A stretch of 64,000 bases of DNA, taken from the NCBI RefSeq assembly GCF_000423865.1, contig NZ_AUIU01000012.1:62001-126000 (forward strand). The letters are read 5' to 3'. The translations under genes and the position numbers were made by a program. Source of the DNA: Thermodesulfovibrio thiophilus DSM 17215 (GTDB lineage: Bacteria > Nitrospirota > Thermodesulfovibrionia > Thermodesulfovibrionales > Thermodesulfovibrionaceae). This document shows, in pieces, positions 52,973 to 63,127 of this stretch (within the stretch, counting starts at the first letter, position 1; every line of letters starts with the position of its first letter). A model generated the notes under the pieces. That model made no database searches. It saw nothing but the letters and a program-made list of their open reading frames with translations, and was not told where the DNA came from.

Positions 52973-55900
52973 CCCTGCACCTCCCTGTGATACTCCTGTA
53001 ACGATTTTATACTGATAGGTTTTTCTTTTAGTCTTTTTATGGCTTTAATTATTGCATTTGCTGCAGAAACTGTTGTTGCATATGGAATTTTATACTGTAA
53101 AGCACCTCGTCTAAGATACATTGAATCTTTCTGAGCCTGTTTACCAAACACTGTATTTACTATAAAATTAAGTTGTCTGTTTTTTATAAGGTCAAGTACA
53201 TTTGGACGCCCTTCCTGCAGTTTGTTGACAATTTCCACAGTTAATCCATTTTCTTTTAAATATTTAGCTGTTCCACGAGTTGCTATAACTGTAAAACCAA
53301 GATTAATAAATTCTTTGGTAATCGGAATAATATGTGGCTTATCTTTATCCTTGACACTGATAAAAACACTGCCACTTAATGGAATCTTACCCATTGCACT
53401 CATCTGTGCTTTAGCATATGCAAGTCCAAAGTCTTCATCTATCCCCATTACTTCTCCTGTAGATTTCATCTCAGGACCTAAAATCACATCTACCTCAGGA
53501 AATTTATCAAAAGGAAAAATAGCTTCCTTAACTGTAACATATGGAATCTTTATTTGATCTCTTAATCCGAGTTCTTTAAGAGTTTTGCCTATCATAATCT
53601 TTGACGCCATTGCTGCAAGTGGCACTCCTATACTTTTACTTACATACGGGATTGTTCTGGATGCTCTTGGATTAACTTCAAGAACATAAATTTCAGAATC
53701 TTTCACAGCATATTGAACATTCATTAAACCTTTGACATTAAGCTTTTTAGCTATGGCAATCGTCTCTTCTTTAATTTGTTCAATTATTTCATATGGGAGT
53801 GAATATGGAGGAAGTGAGCAGGCTGAATCACCTGAATGAATTCCTGCTTCCTCAATATGCTGCATAATTCCACCAATCACAACATCCACTCCATCAGAGA
53901 TTGCGTCAACATCAACTTCTATTGCATCCTCAAGATATCTATCAATAAGTACAGGATGGTCTTCAGATGCCTTAACAGCTTCTTGCATATATCTTTTTAA
54001 AGAATCCTCATCATAAACAATTTCCATAGCTCTTCCACCAAGAACATATGAAGGCCTTACAAGAATGGGATAATCAAGCTGTTTTGCAATCTTCAAAGCT
54101 TCGCCGGTTGAGGTTGCAATACCACTTGGAGGCTGTTTCAGATTAAGTCTGTCAATAAGCTCCTTGAAACGCTTTCTATCTTCTGCTCTATCAATTGCAT
54201 CAGCATCTGTTCCGAGTATCTTAACTCCATAGGACTCAAGAGCTTTAGCAAGCTTTAAAGGAGTTTGCCCACCAAATTGAAGAATAACGCCAATAGGTTT
54301 TTCTCTCTCAATTATATGTAAAACATCTTCAAGTGTAAGAGGTTCAAAATATAACCTATCTGATGTATCATAATCTGTGCTTACTGTCTCCGGGTTACAG
54401 TTAATCATTATGGTTTCATATCCTGATTCCCTTAAGCCAATCACCGAGTGAACACAACAGTAATCAAACTCTATCCCCTGCCCGATTCTGTTTGGACCTG
54501 AACCAAGAATAATAACTTTATCTATATTCGATGTTGGTGGCGCATCTGAGTCATTGAGATACAATATTTTTTCCGTACTGTCTCTGTTATCAGAATTAGA
54601 ATTACATAAATAATACTCTCTTTCATAACAAGAATACATGTAAGGAGTATAAGCCTCAAATTCTGCTGCACATGTATCAACAAGCTTGTAGACGGGCTTG
54701 ATACCTGTTTGCTTTCTTATTAATCGTATTTCTTCTTCTTTATTCCCTGTTAAAGATGCTATTCTTTTGTCTGAAAGTCCATTTTGTTTTGCAATAAACA
54801 GTATTTCTTTTAATTCATCCTGATGCATACTAAAAATATCTATCTGTTTAAGTTTATTTTCTATTTCAACAACTTCTTTAATATTATTCAAAAACCATGG
54901 ATCAATTCTGCTAAATTCATAAATCTCTCCTATGCTAAAGCCTCTTCTTATTGCCTCTGCAATGTACCATATTCTTTCTGCAGTTGGATTTTTAAGCCTC
55001 CATATTATCTCTTCATATGACGATTCTATCTCTTCAAGTCCATAAGAACCTATCTCTAAAGAACGAATAGCCTTACCAAGAGCCTCTTTAAATGTTCTTC
55101 CAATTGCCATTACCTCTCCAACTGATTTCATCTGAGTAGTAAGCACCCTGTTTGCTTCGGGAAACTTTTCAAAAGTAAAACGAGGAATCTTGACAACAAC
55201 ATAGTCAAGAACAGGTTCAAAGCTTGCTGGAGTAACTTTAGTTATATCATTTGGAATCTCTTCAAGAGTATATCCAACAGCAAGCTTAGCAGCAATTTTT
55301 GCTATTGGAAAACCTGTTGCTTTAGAAGCCAATGCTGAACTACGCGATACTCTTGGGTTCATCTCAATTATGACCATACGTCCATTTTCAGGATTAACAG
55401 CAAACTGAATATTACTTCCACCTGTATCCACTCCAATCTCTCTAATTGCATTTATGGCCGCATCTCTCATTAGTTGATATTCTCTGTCTGTGAGTGTCTG
55501 AACAGGTGCAACTGTAATTGAATCACCTGTATGAATCCCCATTGGATCAAAATTTTCTATTGAGCAGATTATAACAACATTATCTGCTTTATCTCGCATA
55601 ACCTCAAGTTCAAACTCTTTCCATCCAAGAAGACTTTCTTCAATTAAAACCTGGTTAACAGGACTTAATTTTAGTCCTCTTTCAAGAAAGATTTTGTATT
55701 CTTCAATATTATATGCTATTCCACCACCAGTGCCTCCTAATGTAAAAGCCGGTCTTAATATAGCAGGAAAACCAATATAGTCAATCGCATCAAGTCCTTC
55801 CTCCAGTGAATTTACTGCTGCTGAACGTGCAACTTCAAGTCCTATCTTTGTCATGGCATTCTTAAAAAGCTCTCTGTCCTCAGCTTTCTTTATCGCGTGA

Positions 55901-56259
55901 AGACTTGCTCCAATAAGCTCAACAGAGTATTTATCCAGAACACCTGCCTCACCAAGCTCAACAGCAAGATTCAGAGCTGTCTGGCCCCCAAGGGTGGGAA
56001 GCAAAGCATCAGGCGTTTCTCTTTTTATAATGAGCTCTAGAATCTCTGAAGTTAAAGGTTCAATGTAAGTTCTATCAGCCATTGATGGATCTGTCATGAT
56101 GGTTGCCGGATTTGAATTGACAAGAATAACTTCATAACCTTCCTGTCGCAATGCTTTACATGCCTGCACACCTGAGTAGTCAAACTCACAAGCCTGTCCG
56201 ATTATTATTGGGCCAGAGCCAATTATCAAAATCTTTTTAATATCTCTTCTCTTTGGCAT
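52969..56259 (-). CDS. carB: Carbamoyl-phosphate synthase large subunit
   Basis: This 1096-residue subunit makes carbamoyl phosphate from bicarbonate, ammonia and two ATP for pyrimidines and arginine. Two homologous ATP-grasp halves are visible ([20 protein letters not shown] and [20 protein letters not shown]), followed by a C-terminal MGS-like allosteric domain ([15 protein letters not shown]). The N-terminus [18 protein letters not shown] matches E. coli CarB, which fixes the ATG although the frame is open 17 codons upstream. The ATG is one base after the stop of the preceding coiled-coil gene, with GGAGG 15 bases away, so translation is probably coupled. Confidence 0.97.
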   Translation of the reverse strand: MPKRRDIKKILIIGSGPIIIGQACEFDYSGVQACKALRQEGYEVILVNSNPATIMTDPSMADRTYIEPLTSEILELIIKRETPDALLPTLGGQTALNLAVELGEAGVLDKYSVELIGASLHAIKKAEDRELFKNAMTKIGLEVARSAAVNSLEEGLDAIDYIGFPAILRPAFTLGGTGGGIAYNIEEYKIFLERGLKLSPVNQVLIEESLLGWKEFELEVMRDKADNVVIICSIENFDPMGIHTGDSITVAPVQTLTDREYQLMRDAAINAIREIGVDTGGSNIQFAVNPENGRMVIIEMNPRVSRSSALASKATGFPIAKIAAKLAVGYTLEEIPNDITKVTPASFEPVLDYVVVKIPRFTFEKFPEANRVLTTQMKSVGEVMAIGRTFKEALGKAIRSLEIGSYGLEEIESSYEEIIWRLKNPTAERIWYIAEAIRRGFSIGEIYEFSRIDPWFLNNIKEVVEIENKLKQIDIFSMHQDELKEILFIAKQNGLSDKRIASLTGNKEEEIRLIRKQTGIKPVYKLVDTCAAEFEAYTPYMYSCYEREYYLCNSNSDNRDSTEKILYLNDSDAPPTSNIDKVIILGSGPNRIGQGIEFDYCCVHSVIGLRESGYETIMINCNPETVSTDYDTSDRLYFEPLTLEDVLHIIEREKPIGVILQFGGQTPLKLAKALESYGVKILGTDADAIDRAEDRKRFKELIDRLNLKQPPSGIATSTGEALKIAKQLDYPILVRPSYVLGGRAMEIVYDEDSLKRYMQEAVKASEDHPVLIDRYLEDAIEVDVDAISDGVDVVIGGIMQHIEEAGIHSGDSACSLPPYSLPYEIIEQIKEETIAIAKKLNVKGLMNVQYAVKDSEIYVLEVNPRASRTIPYVSKSIGVPLAAMASKIMIGKTLKELGLRDQIKIPYVTVKEAIFPFDKFPEVDVILGPEMKSTGEVMGIDEDFGLAYAKAQMSAMGKIPLSGSVFISVKDKDKPHIIPITKEFINLGFTVIATRGTAKYLKENGLTVEIVNKLQEGRPNVLDLIKNRQLNFIVNTVFGKQAQKDSMYLRRGALQYKIPYATTVSAANAIIKAIKRLKEKPISIKSLQEYHREVQG

Positions 56260-56260
56260 A

Positions 56261-56500
56261 CTATTTAAGTAAATCCTCCAGTCCTTTGAGTCTTTTTTTC
56301 GTTCTTTCAAGCGCTAAAAATTTATCATATAATTTTTTAATTTTTTTGTTTTTGAGCATTTCTTCATTGATTTCGGAAACTTTTATACCTAGCTTTTCTT
56401 CCAGAGTTTTTATTTCTTTTTCATAAGATTTTATATAGTCTTTGCAAATATTAATTTCACGCATTGTAGAAATCCATAATTCATCATATGTTATAGGCAT
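56261..56500 (-). CDS. Small coiled-coil protein encoded between carA and carB
   Basis: This 79-residue, highly charged protein is predicted to be almost entirely helical ([20 protein letters not shown] and [17 protein letters not shown]). It has a proper TGGAGG ribosome site, an 11-nt gap from carA and a stop one base before the carB ATG, so it is very probably expressed. I do not recognise a family. It might assist assembly of carbamoyl-phosphate synthase, or serve only to couple carB translation; both are guesses. Confidence 0.65.
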   Translation of the reverse strand: MPITYDELWISTMREINICKDYIKSYEKEIKTLEEKLGIKVSEINEEMLKNKKIKKLYDKFLALERTKKRLKGLEDLLK

Positions 56501-56511
56501 AAAACCTCCAT

Positions 56512-57588
56512 TTATCCAACAAGTTGTCTGAATCTCTCAAAAACATCAAGTGCATCATTTGGTCCAGGACCTGCCTCTGGATGATGCTGCACTGAGAAAA
56601 TAGGATATTCAACGTGCTCCATCCCTTCCTCTGTTCCGTCATATAGATTTTTATGAGTAAGCCTTACCTGACCTTTAAGACTTGATATATCAACACAGTA
56701 GTTATGATTTTGTGCTGTAATAGCGATTTTACCAGTTTTTAAGTTTTTCACAGGATGATTCCCACCATGATGCCCGAATTTAAGTTTATAAATTCGTCCA
56801 CCAAGAGCAAGTCCTATCAATTGATGTCCAAGACATATTCCAAAAAGAGGTTTTTTATTAATGAGTTTTTTAATATTCTCCACAGCATATCTTAGAATCC
56901 TGGGATCTCCAGGTCCATTGCCAAGTAAGATACAGTCTGGATTCAATTCTAATGCTGCCTCTGCAGAGGTTTTAGCCGGAACAAGATACACTGAAAATCC
57001 GACTCTTTTTAAATTTTTCAGTATGCTCAACTTTACTCCAAAATCATAGACAACACAGAGAGGACTTCCATCCTGAAAGTGATGCATCTCAGGATGTCTG
57101 GATGAAACTGTGCTTACATGGTCTATATCTGATATATCAGGATGAGCAAGAATTTTTTTGTGCAAACTCACAGGATCAAGATCAGTTGTTGATATGATTC
57201 CCATTTGAGCACCTCTGTCTCTTATATGCTTTGTAAGAGCACGGGTATCAATTCCATGAATTCCAACAACCCCATATTTTTTAAGATATTCTCCTAATCC
57301 TTCTTTTGAACGCCAGTTACTAGGATAATCTTTATACTCTCTCACAACAAACCCTTCAACTTTTAGTCCTCCTGAAGATTCAATATCTTCTTCATTTACT
57401 CCATAATTTCCTATCTGGGTATACGTCATAACGACTATCTGTCCTTTGTATGAAGGATCTGTAATAATTTCTTGATATCCTGTAATTGAAGTATTAAAAA
57501 CTACCTCTCCAATATTTTCTTCCTCTGCTCCAAAGCTAAGACCTTCAAATACAGTTCCATCTTTCAAAACAAGCATTGCTTTTTTCAT
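56512..57588 (-). CDS. carA: Carbamoyl-phosphate synthase small subunit
   Basis: This 358-residue glutamine amidotransferase delivers ammonia to CarB. It has the N-terminal CarA domain (LVLKDGTVFEGLSFG, FNTSITGYQEIITDPSY) and a class I GATase domain with nucleophile Cys252 (FGICLGHQLIGLALGG) and the His-x-Glu of QHHPEAGPGP. The ATG shares one base with the pyrC stop (TAATG). A small coiled-coil gene separates it from carB. Confidence 0.97.
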   Translation of the reverse strand: MKKAMLVLKDGTVFEGLSFGAEEENIGEVVFNTSITGYQEIITDPSYKGQIVVMTYTQIGNYGVNEEDIESSGGLKVEGFVVREYKDYPSNWRSKEGLGEYLKKYGVVGIHGIDTRALTKHIRDRGAQMGIISTTDLDPVSLHKKILAHPDISDIDHVSTVSSRHPEMHHFQDGSPLCVVYDFGVKLSILKNLKRVGFSVYLVPAKTSAEAALELNPDCILLGNGPGDPRILRYAVENIKKLINKKPLFGICLGHQLIGLALGGRIYKLKFGHHGGNHPVKNLKTGKIAITAQNHNYCVDISSLKGQVRLTHKNLYDGTEEGMEHVEYPIFSVQHHPEAGPGPNDALDVFERFRQLVG

Positions 57589-58913
57589 TATTCATTCCTC
57601 ATATCAAAAACTTTTTTGCCTTTGAATGCCATTAAAATCTTGCCTTTAAGTTGCCACCCATTAAAGGGTGTATTCTGACCCAGTGAGACAAATTTTTCTT
57701 TCTCTACAGTCCAATCTCTATTTATATCAACAACTATTAAATCTGCATCCATCCCTTCTTTTATTCCTGATTTATATATATTCAATATCTTAGCTGGATT
57801 AACTGTAAACTTTTCAATAAGTTCTGTAATAGTTAATACACCTGCATGAACGAGTTTAAGGCTTAATGAAAATGCTGTTTCAAGTCCTGATATTCCATTT
57901 ACTGCTTCCTGAAATGGAACTTTCTTTTCATCTATATGATGTGGCGCGTGGTCTGTCGCGATTACATCAATTACGCCGCTTTTCAGAGCTTCCTTTATTG
58001 CCTCTCTATCTTCTTCAGTTTTTAAGGGTGGATTTACCTTTGCATTTGTATTATAACCTGAGACTGCATCCTCAGTAAGAGTAAAGTAGTGTGGACAGGT
58101 TTCAGCGGTTATAGGAACTCCTTCCTCTTTTGCCCTTTTAATTAAATCTATTGAACCTTTACTTGAAACATGGGCAATATGTAAAGGTGCTTTAAAATGC
58201 TTACTTAAGATTATATCTCTTGCAACCATGACTTCTTCTGAAGCCTTCGGAATTCCTTTAAGTCCAAGATAAAAAGATATCTTCCCTTCATTCATTACTC
58301 CATCTTCACTTAATAATATATTCTCGCAATGGGAAATTATTGGTGCACCAATAGCCTTTGAATACTCAAGCGCTCTTCTCATAATAAGAGAGTTCATGAC
58401 AGGCATTCCATCATCTGAAAAAGCTACACATCCAGCCTCTTTGAGTATAGCCATCTCAGAAAGTTCTTGTCCTTTAAGTCCTTTTGTTATAGCTCCTACT
58501 GGATAAACATCACAGCTACCCTCTTCTTTTGCCTTTGCAAGAATATAATAAGTGACTTCAGGAGTATCATTCACAGGAAAGGTGTTTGCCATACAACATA
58601 CAGAACTAAAACCCCCTCTGATAGCAGCAAGTGTTCCTGTGCGAATTGTTTCTTTATATTCATATCCAGGCTCTCTTAAATGTGTATGCATATCTATTAA
58701 ACCCGGGAATATATAAAGTCCTGTGGCGTCTATCTCTATAGAGTTAGCTTTTTCTTTAGATTTAGTTTTTTTTAGACTTCTATCAGAATGAGGAATGTCC
58801 TTTTCTTTAAAAACCAGAGTTTTAATAATACCATTATCAATAATTAAATCAGCAATTCCATTTTTGCCTGTAAAAGGATCAATAATGTAAGCATTATAAA
58901 TTTTTATTAACAC
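57588..58913 (-). CDS. pyrC: Dihydroorotase
   Basis: This 441-residue class I dihydroorotase cyclises carbamoyl-aspartate. Zinc ligands lie in GLIDMHTHLREPGYEYKET, and the catalytic Asp in VIATDHAPHHIDEKK. It keeps the ISHCEN and HIAHVSSKGS segments and so appears active, unlike the PyrC' pseudo-enzymes. An inserted Lys/Ser-rich stretch near residue 45 (SLKKTKSKEKANS) lengthens it slightly. The start is GTG with AAAGGAG upstream, 2 nt after the pyrB stop. Confidence 0.95.
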   Translation of the reverse strand: MLIKIYNAYIIDPFTGKNGIADLIIDNGIIKTLVFKEKDIPHSDRSLKKTKSKEKANSIEIDATGLYIFPGLIDMHTHLREPGYEYKETIRTGTLAAIRGGFSSVCCMANTFPVNDTPEVTYYILAKAKEEGSCDVYPVGAITKGLKGQELSEMAILKEAGCVAFSDDGMPVMNSLIMRRALEYSKAIGAPIISHCENILLSEDGVMNEGKISFYLGLKGIPKASEEVMVARDIILSKHFKAPLHIAHVSSKGSIDLIKRAKEEGVPITAETCPHYFTLTEDAVSGYNTNAKVNPPLKTEEDREAIKEALKSGVIDVIATDHAPHHIDEKKVPFQEAVNGISGLETAFSLSLKLVHAGVLTITELIEKFTVNPAKILNIYKSGIKEGMDADLIVVDINRDWTVEKEKFVSLGQNTPFNGWQLKGKILMAFKGKKVFDMRNE

Positions 58914-58915
58914 TA

Positions 58916-59821
58916 CTACTCCTTTGGAGTTAAAAGATATATAACAGCCATTCTTGTAGCAATTCCATTTGTAACCTGTCTTAAAATTATTGAACGTGGA
59001 CTGTCAGCAACTTCTGTTGAAATCTCTACACCTCTATTCATTGGCCCAGGATGCATAATAATTGCATCCTGTTTTAGATATCTGAATACCTCCTTTTTAA
59101 CTCCCCATACATGAAAATATTCTTTAAGAGACGGAATAAAAGCGCCCTTTTGTCTTTCAAGTTGTATCCTTAAAAGCATGACAACATCAACATTTTTTAA
59201 TCCTTCTTTAAGATCATAAAAAAATTTTACATTCTCAGGAATTTCAGTTGGAAGTAAAGTTGAAGGACCTATAAATCGTATTTCTGTATCAAACTTACTT
59301 AAAAGATATAGATTTGATCTTGCAACTCTACTATGTATTACATCTCCAACAATTGCTATTTTTAGATTATCCAGTCTTCCCTTAACCTCAAGAATACTGA
59401 AAGCATCAAGCAAGGCTTGAGTTGGATGCTCATTTGTTCCGTCTCCTGCATTTATGACAGATGCAGGTGTATGATTTGCTACAAACTCAGCTGCTCCAGA
59501 GGCAGAATGTCTGATGATGACATAATCAACACTATAAGACTCGATGGTTTTTAAAGTGTCATAAAGTGTTTCTCCTTTTACAACACTGCTTGTACTAACA
59601 GAAAAATTTAAAACATCAAGGCTCAATCGTTTTTCAGCAAGCTCAAAGGATGTGCGAGTTCTTGTTGAAGGTTCAAAAAAAAGATTAATTGCGGTTTTTC
59701 CCCTCAGAGTAGGAACTTTTTTAATATCTCTTCCAAGAACTTCCTTAAAAGCCTTTGTTGTATTGAGAATTTCCTCAATATCCCGTCTAGAAAGCTCTTT
59801 TATTGAAACAAGGTCTTTCAT
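58916..59821 (-). CDS. pyrB: Aspartate carbamoyltransferase catalytic subunit
   Basis: This 301-residue enzyme joins carbamoyl phosphate and aspartate. The carbamoyl-phosphate loop is FFEPSTRTRTSFELAEKRL, and VINAGDGTNEHPTQALLDAF and IMHPGPMNRGVEIS are also conserved. No pyrI regulatory subunit is nearby. With class I dihydroorotase next door it could form a PyrB-PyrC complex as in Aquifex; this is inference. Its ATG overlaps the pyrR stop by 4 bases. Confidence 0.97.
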   Translation of the reverse strand: MKDLVSIKELSRRDIEEILNTTKAFKEVLGRDIKKVPTLRGKTAINLFFEPSTRTRTSFELAEKRLSLDVLNFSVSTSSVVKGETLYDTLKTIESYSVDYVIIRHSASGAAEFVANHTPASVINAGDGTNEHPTQALLDAFSILEVKGRLDNLKIAIVGDVIHSRVARSNLYLLSKFDTEIRFIGPSTLLPTEIPENVKFFYDLKEGLKNVDVVMLLRIQLERQKGAFIPSLKEYFHVWGVKKEVFRYLKQDAIIMHPGPMNRGVEISTEVADSPRSIILRQVTNGIATRMAVIYLLTPKE

Positions 59822-60348
59822 TGTGTAATCAATAAAACTGAATCCTTTCCTGAATTTTCTTTCAGATGCAACTTTATCTTTTCCTTGCGTGATGTTGGAA
59901 TGTATTTTCCAGTATAGTTAGGCATAATTGGAAGTTCCCTGTGCCCTCTATCTATCAAAACAGCAAGCTGTATCTCAGCAGGCCTGCCAAAATCCATTAA
60001 AGCATCCATTGCTGCTCTTACAGATCTTCCAGTAAAAAGCACATCATCAACAAGGATAACCTTTTTCCCATCTATGCTAAATGGGATGTTAGTTGGCTTT
60101 ATTTCTTTTCGTTTTTTTGAAATACTTATATCATCTCTGTAAAATGATATATCAAGACTGCCTACAGGCACATCAATTCCTTCTATTTCTTTTATTTTAT
60201 TTTTAATCCTCTTAGCAAGATAAACTCCACCAGTAACAATCCCTATAATGCAGATATTGTCAGCTCCTTTGTTCTTTTCCAATATTTCATGGGTAATCCT
60301 CATGAGGATTCTTTCTATTTCTTTTTCATTAAGAAGTTCTTTTTCCAT
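59818..60348 (-). CDS. pyrR: PyrR: pyrimidine operon regulator / uracil phosphoribosyltransferase
   Basis: This 176-residue type I phosphoribosyltransferase has the PRPP loop KVILVDDVLFTGRSVRAAMD and typical PyrR spacing (IVTGGVYLAKRI, DISFYRDDI). In Bacillus it binds pyr mRNA and causes attenuation; many homologues are also UPRTases. The frame is open 12 codons upstream, but that ATG would lie at the -10 box, so the second ATG is chosen. It is the first gene of the pyr-car-pur superoperon. The leader is only about 20 nt, too short for an attenuator. Confidence 0.93.
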   Translation of the reverse strand: MEKELLNEKEIERILMRITHEILEKNKGADNICIIGIVTGGVYLAKRIKNKIKEIEGIDVPVGSLDISFYRDDISISKKRKEIKPTNIPFSIDGKKVILVDDVLFTGRSVRAAMDALMDFGRPAEIQLAVLIDRGHRELPIMPNYTGKYIPTSRKEKIKLHLKENSGKDSVLLITQ

Positions 60349-60375
60349 AATGAGAGATAAACCTGAAATCAATAA

Positions 60376-60381
60376 ATTATA
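60376..60381 (-). promoter_or_regulatory. -10 box of the pyrR superoperon
   Basis: A perfect TATAAT on the minus strand (60381-60376) lies 27 bases before the chosen pyrR ATG, predicting a start near 60369 and a leader of about 20 nt. No strong -35 is seen. This is the only clear promoter found upstream of the 11-kb superoperon. Confidence 0.45.
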
Positions 60382-60624
60382 CATGATTTAAAAAATTTTT
60401 TCTATAAAACTTCTATTCTCAATTCATACATACAAAAATTCAAATTCCCAGATATGAAATTTTACACTCATTTTTGCTGATAGTGATCTTGTAAATTTTA
60501 GAAGTATTTGATAATACAGACATGAGTTTATAACATTCTATAGTGTTATGCCCTTACAACTTGCTGACTTAAAAAAACAATTTTAAGTGATAATTGAAGC
60601 TTGCAAATTTAATTTACTTTAAGG

Positions 60625-60630
60625 TATAAA
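60625..60630 (+). promoter_or_regulatory. -10 box of the mltD-like gene, predicted leaderless
   Basis: TATAAA ends 7 bases before the ATG at 60638, with TTGCAA (60601-60606) 18 bp upstream as a possible -35. The rest of the 250-bp intergenic space (60382-60631) holds only a weak AT-rich inverted repeat (60567-60588). Confidence 0.4.
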
Positions 60631-60637
60631 AATGGTT

Positions 60638-61834
60638 ATGAAAAAATTTGCTATTTTATTTTTTTTTGTTATTTTAAATTTTTCAATTCCATGTTACTCT
60701 GAAGATATTACTCCAACTATAAAACAAGATGAAAAAAAAGAAGCAATAATTGCAAAGGATGAAGAATTTCAACTTTTGCCTGATACAAAGCAAAGTTTTA
60801 TTGAAAAAGTTGAAAAAAATATCAGTCTATTCTCAGAGAATTTAAAAGAAAGATTTTCTATCTGGCTGTCTCGTTCAACAAAATATATAGAAAAGATGAA
60901 AGAGATTCTAACTGAAAAGGGCTTACCAGAAGACCTGGTTTATCTACCTTTAATAGAGAGTGGATTCAATGTAAATGCTCGCTCAAGAGCAAAAGCTGTT
61001 GGACCATGGCAGTTTATTGAAAGTACTGCTAAAAGATATGGATTAGTAATTGACTGGTGGCGGGATGAAAGAAAAGATCCGATAAAATCTACTGTTGCTG
61101 CTGCAGAGTATTTAAAATATCTATATAAAATGTTTGGTGACTGGTCACTTGCTCTTGCAGCTTATAATGCTGGTGAGGGCAGAGTGTATCGGGCTGTTAA
61201 TAGATTTGGAGAGAATGATTACTGGAATCTTCTTAATACAACATATTTGCCAAATGAAACCAAAAACTATGTACCCAAATATATTGCTGCTATAACAATT
61301 GCAAAACAACCTGAAAACTATGGTTTTGATTCTATTAAAGAACATGAAAGTATGAGTTATGCAGAGATTAATATACCTTCTCCAACAGACCTTGCTGTAA
61401 TTGCAAAATGTGCTCAGGTGGATGTAAATATTATAAAAGAGCTTAATCCAGAACTTAAAAGATGGTCTACTCCAATGAATGTTCAAAACTATACAATAAG
61501 AATTCCTGAAGAGAAAAAAGATATTTTTATGTCTAATTTCGAACAAATACCCTCTAAAAAAAGATTCAGTCATGACACATATATTGTAAAAAAAGGTGAT
61601 ACTGTTTATAAGATTGCTAAGAAAACAGGCCTTTCTACTACTGTGCTTTATGAAATGAATGAAACTGAAATATTCAAACAACTAAAACCAGGAACGCAGA
61701 TAATGATTCCACCACATGACAAATTCACACCTTCTAATGAAGATAAATTTTATGAAAAAAAGAGTGTAAAAAAGACAAAAGTCGCAAAGAAAAAATCTTC
61801 TAGTACCAAAAATCGTAAAAAAATTCGTCGATAA
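60638..61834 (+). CDS. mltD: Membrane-bound lytic murein transglycosylase, MltD-like, with LysM
   Basis: This 398-residue exported enzyme cleaves peptidoglycan glycan strands. In order: signal peptide (about 1-20, ending PCYS), a helical linker, an SLT domain with catalytic Glu in LVYLPLIESGFN plus AVGPWQFI and SLALAAYNAGEG, a connecting domain, a LysM repeat (YIVKKGDTVYKIAKKTGLS) and a Lys/Ser-rich basic tail. The ATG at 60638 is preferred over one two codons upstream because it gives a typical signal peptide and sits 7 bases after a -10 box. It is convergent with the oxoamine synthase gene, 72 nt away. Confidence 0.9.
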   Translation: MKKFAILFFFVILNFSIPCYSEDITPTIKQDEKKEAIIAKDEEFQLLPDTKQSFIEKVEKNISLFSENLKERFSIWLSRSTKYIEKMKEILTEKGLPEDLVYLPLIESGFNVNARSRAKAVGPWQFIESTAKRYGLVIDWWRDERKDPIKSTVAAAEYLKYLYKMFGDWSLALAAYNAGEGRVYRAVNRFGENDYWNLLNTTYLPNETKNYVPKYIAAITIAKQPENYGFDSIKEHESMSYAEINIPSPTDLAVIAKCAQVDVNIIKELNPELKRWSTPMNVQNYTIRIPEEKKDIFMSNFEQIPSKKRFSHDTYIVKKGDTVYKIAKKTGLSTTVLYEMNETEIFKQLKPGTQIMIPPHDKFTPSNEDKFYEKKSVKKTKVAKKKSSSTKNRKKIRR

Positions 61835-61906
61835 AAAAGTATATTATATATCTAACAAACACACAAACTAAATTAAAAATCAATTAACCACAGATTGAAC
61901 AATTAT

Positions 61907-63127
61907 CTAAATAACTCCTAAAGCCTTACCAACTTTTTTGAATGCTTCAAGAACCCTATCAAGATGCTCATCTGTATGAGTTGCCATGTAGCTTGTTCTG
62001 ATTAAAGCTTTCCCAGGAGGAACTGCTGGAGACACTGCAACATTGGCAAAAATTCCCTCTTCTTGAAGCATCATAACAAATTTGAAAGCAAGTTCATCCT
62101 CTCCAACAATTACAGGAATTATGGGAGTTTCAGCAACACCAATATCAAATTCAAGCTCTCTGAAGCTTTTTAGCATCTTATTTGTATTCCTCCATAGTTG
62201 TTCTCTGCGCTCTGGTTCATTTTCAATTATATCTATCGCTGCCGAGACTGCTGCTACTGACGCAGGCGGAGGACTCGCACTGAATATAAAAGCACGACCA
62301 AAGTGTTTGATATAATTGATAACATCTCTTGCTCCTGCAATAAATCCTCCAATTGACGCAAGGGATTTACTGTATGTTCCCATTACAAGATCAATATCTT
62401 CCTCAACACCAAAATGTTCGGATGTTCCACGACCTGTTTGACCAAGAACACCTATTCCATGAGCATCATCAACCATAAGTCTCGCACCATATTTTTTACA
62501 TAGTTTCACAACTTCCGGTAGTTTGGCAATATCACCTTCCATACTGAAAACTCCATCCACAATAACAAGCTTTGGTTTCCCATTGCATTCCTTTAAAACT
62601 CTTTCTAAATCTTCAATATCATTGTGTTTATATCTTTTAACTTCTCCAAAAGAAAGACGACAACCATCAACTATACTTGCATGATCCATTTTATCAATAA
62701 TCACGACATCATCTTTGCCAATCAATGACGAAATAACACCAAGGTTTACCTGAAAACCTGTTGAAAATATCAGCGCTGATTCTTTTCTCATAAATTTTGC
62801 AAGTTTTTCTTCAAGTTCTATATGAATATCGAGAGTTCCGTTCAAAAATCTTGAACCAGCACATCCTGTTCCATATTTTTTAATAGCATTAATTGCAGCT
62901 TCTTTTACTTTAGGATGATTAGTCAGCCCGAGATAATTATTTGAACCAATCATTATCAGCTTTTTTCCATTCATTATTACTTCAGGCCCCTGAGCGGACT
63001 CAATCACTCTGAAATACGGATAAACTCCCTTCTTTTGAAGTTCGTATGCTGTCGTAAATTTAAAACATTTTTCAAACACATCTTTCCTCATATCCATTTG
63101 TTTATTCTGTACCACTTTGCTGTCCAT
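61907..63127 (-). CDS. Alpha-oxoamine synthase (serine palmitoyltransferase / Kbl / BioF family)
   Basis: This 406-residue PLP enzyme condenses an amino acid with an acyl thioester. His149 ([10 protein letters not shown]) stacks on [14 protein letters not shown] (Asp220, His223) positions the ring and Lys254 ([12 protein letters not shown]) binds [12 protein letters not shown]-like ([14 protein letters not shown]) and the C-terminal end GKALGVI resemble bacterial serine palmitoyltransferase more than BioF or glycine C-acetyltransferase. An epimerase/reductase gene overlaps it upstream by 40 bases, as expected for a lipid long-chain-base pathway. AAGGAAGGG supports the start. Confidence 0.85.
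   Translation of the reverse strand: MDSKVVQNKQMDMRKDVFEKCFKFTTAYELQKKGVYPYFRVIESAQGPEVIMNGKKLIMIGSNNYLGLTNHPKVKEAAINAIKKYGTGCAGSRFLNGTLDIHIELEEKLAKFMRKESALIFSTGFQVNLGVISSLIGKDDVVIIDKMDHASIVDGCRLSFGEVKRYKHNDIEDLERVLKECNGKPKLVIVDGVFSMEGDIAKLPEVVKLCKKYGARLMVDDAHGIGVLGQTGRGTSEHFGVEEDIDLVMGTYSKSLASIGGFIAGARDVINYIKHFGRAFIFSASPPPASVAAVSAAIDIIENEPERREQLWRNTNKMLKSFRELEFDIGVAETPIIPVIVGEDELAFKFVMMLQEEGIFANVAVSPAVPPGKALIRTSYMATHTDEHLDRVLEAFKKVGKALGVI

Noticed and set aside
60567-60588. Hairpin ACTTAAAA/TTTTAAGT upstream of mltD
   Set aside because: AT-only stem in an AT-rich spacer; expected by chance and not placed at a gene end.
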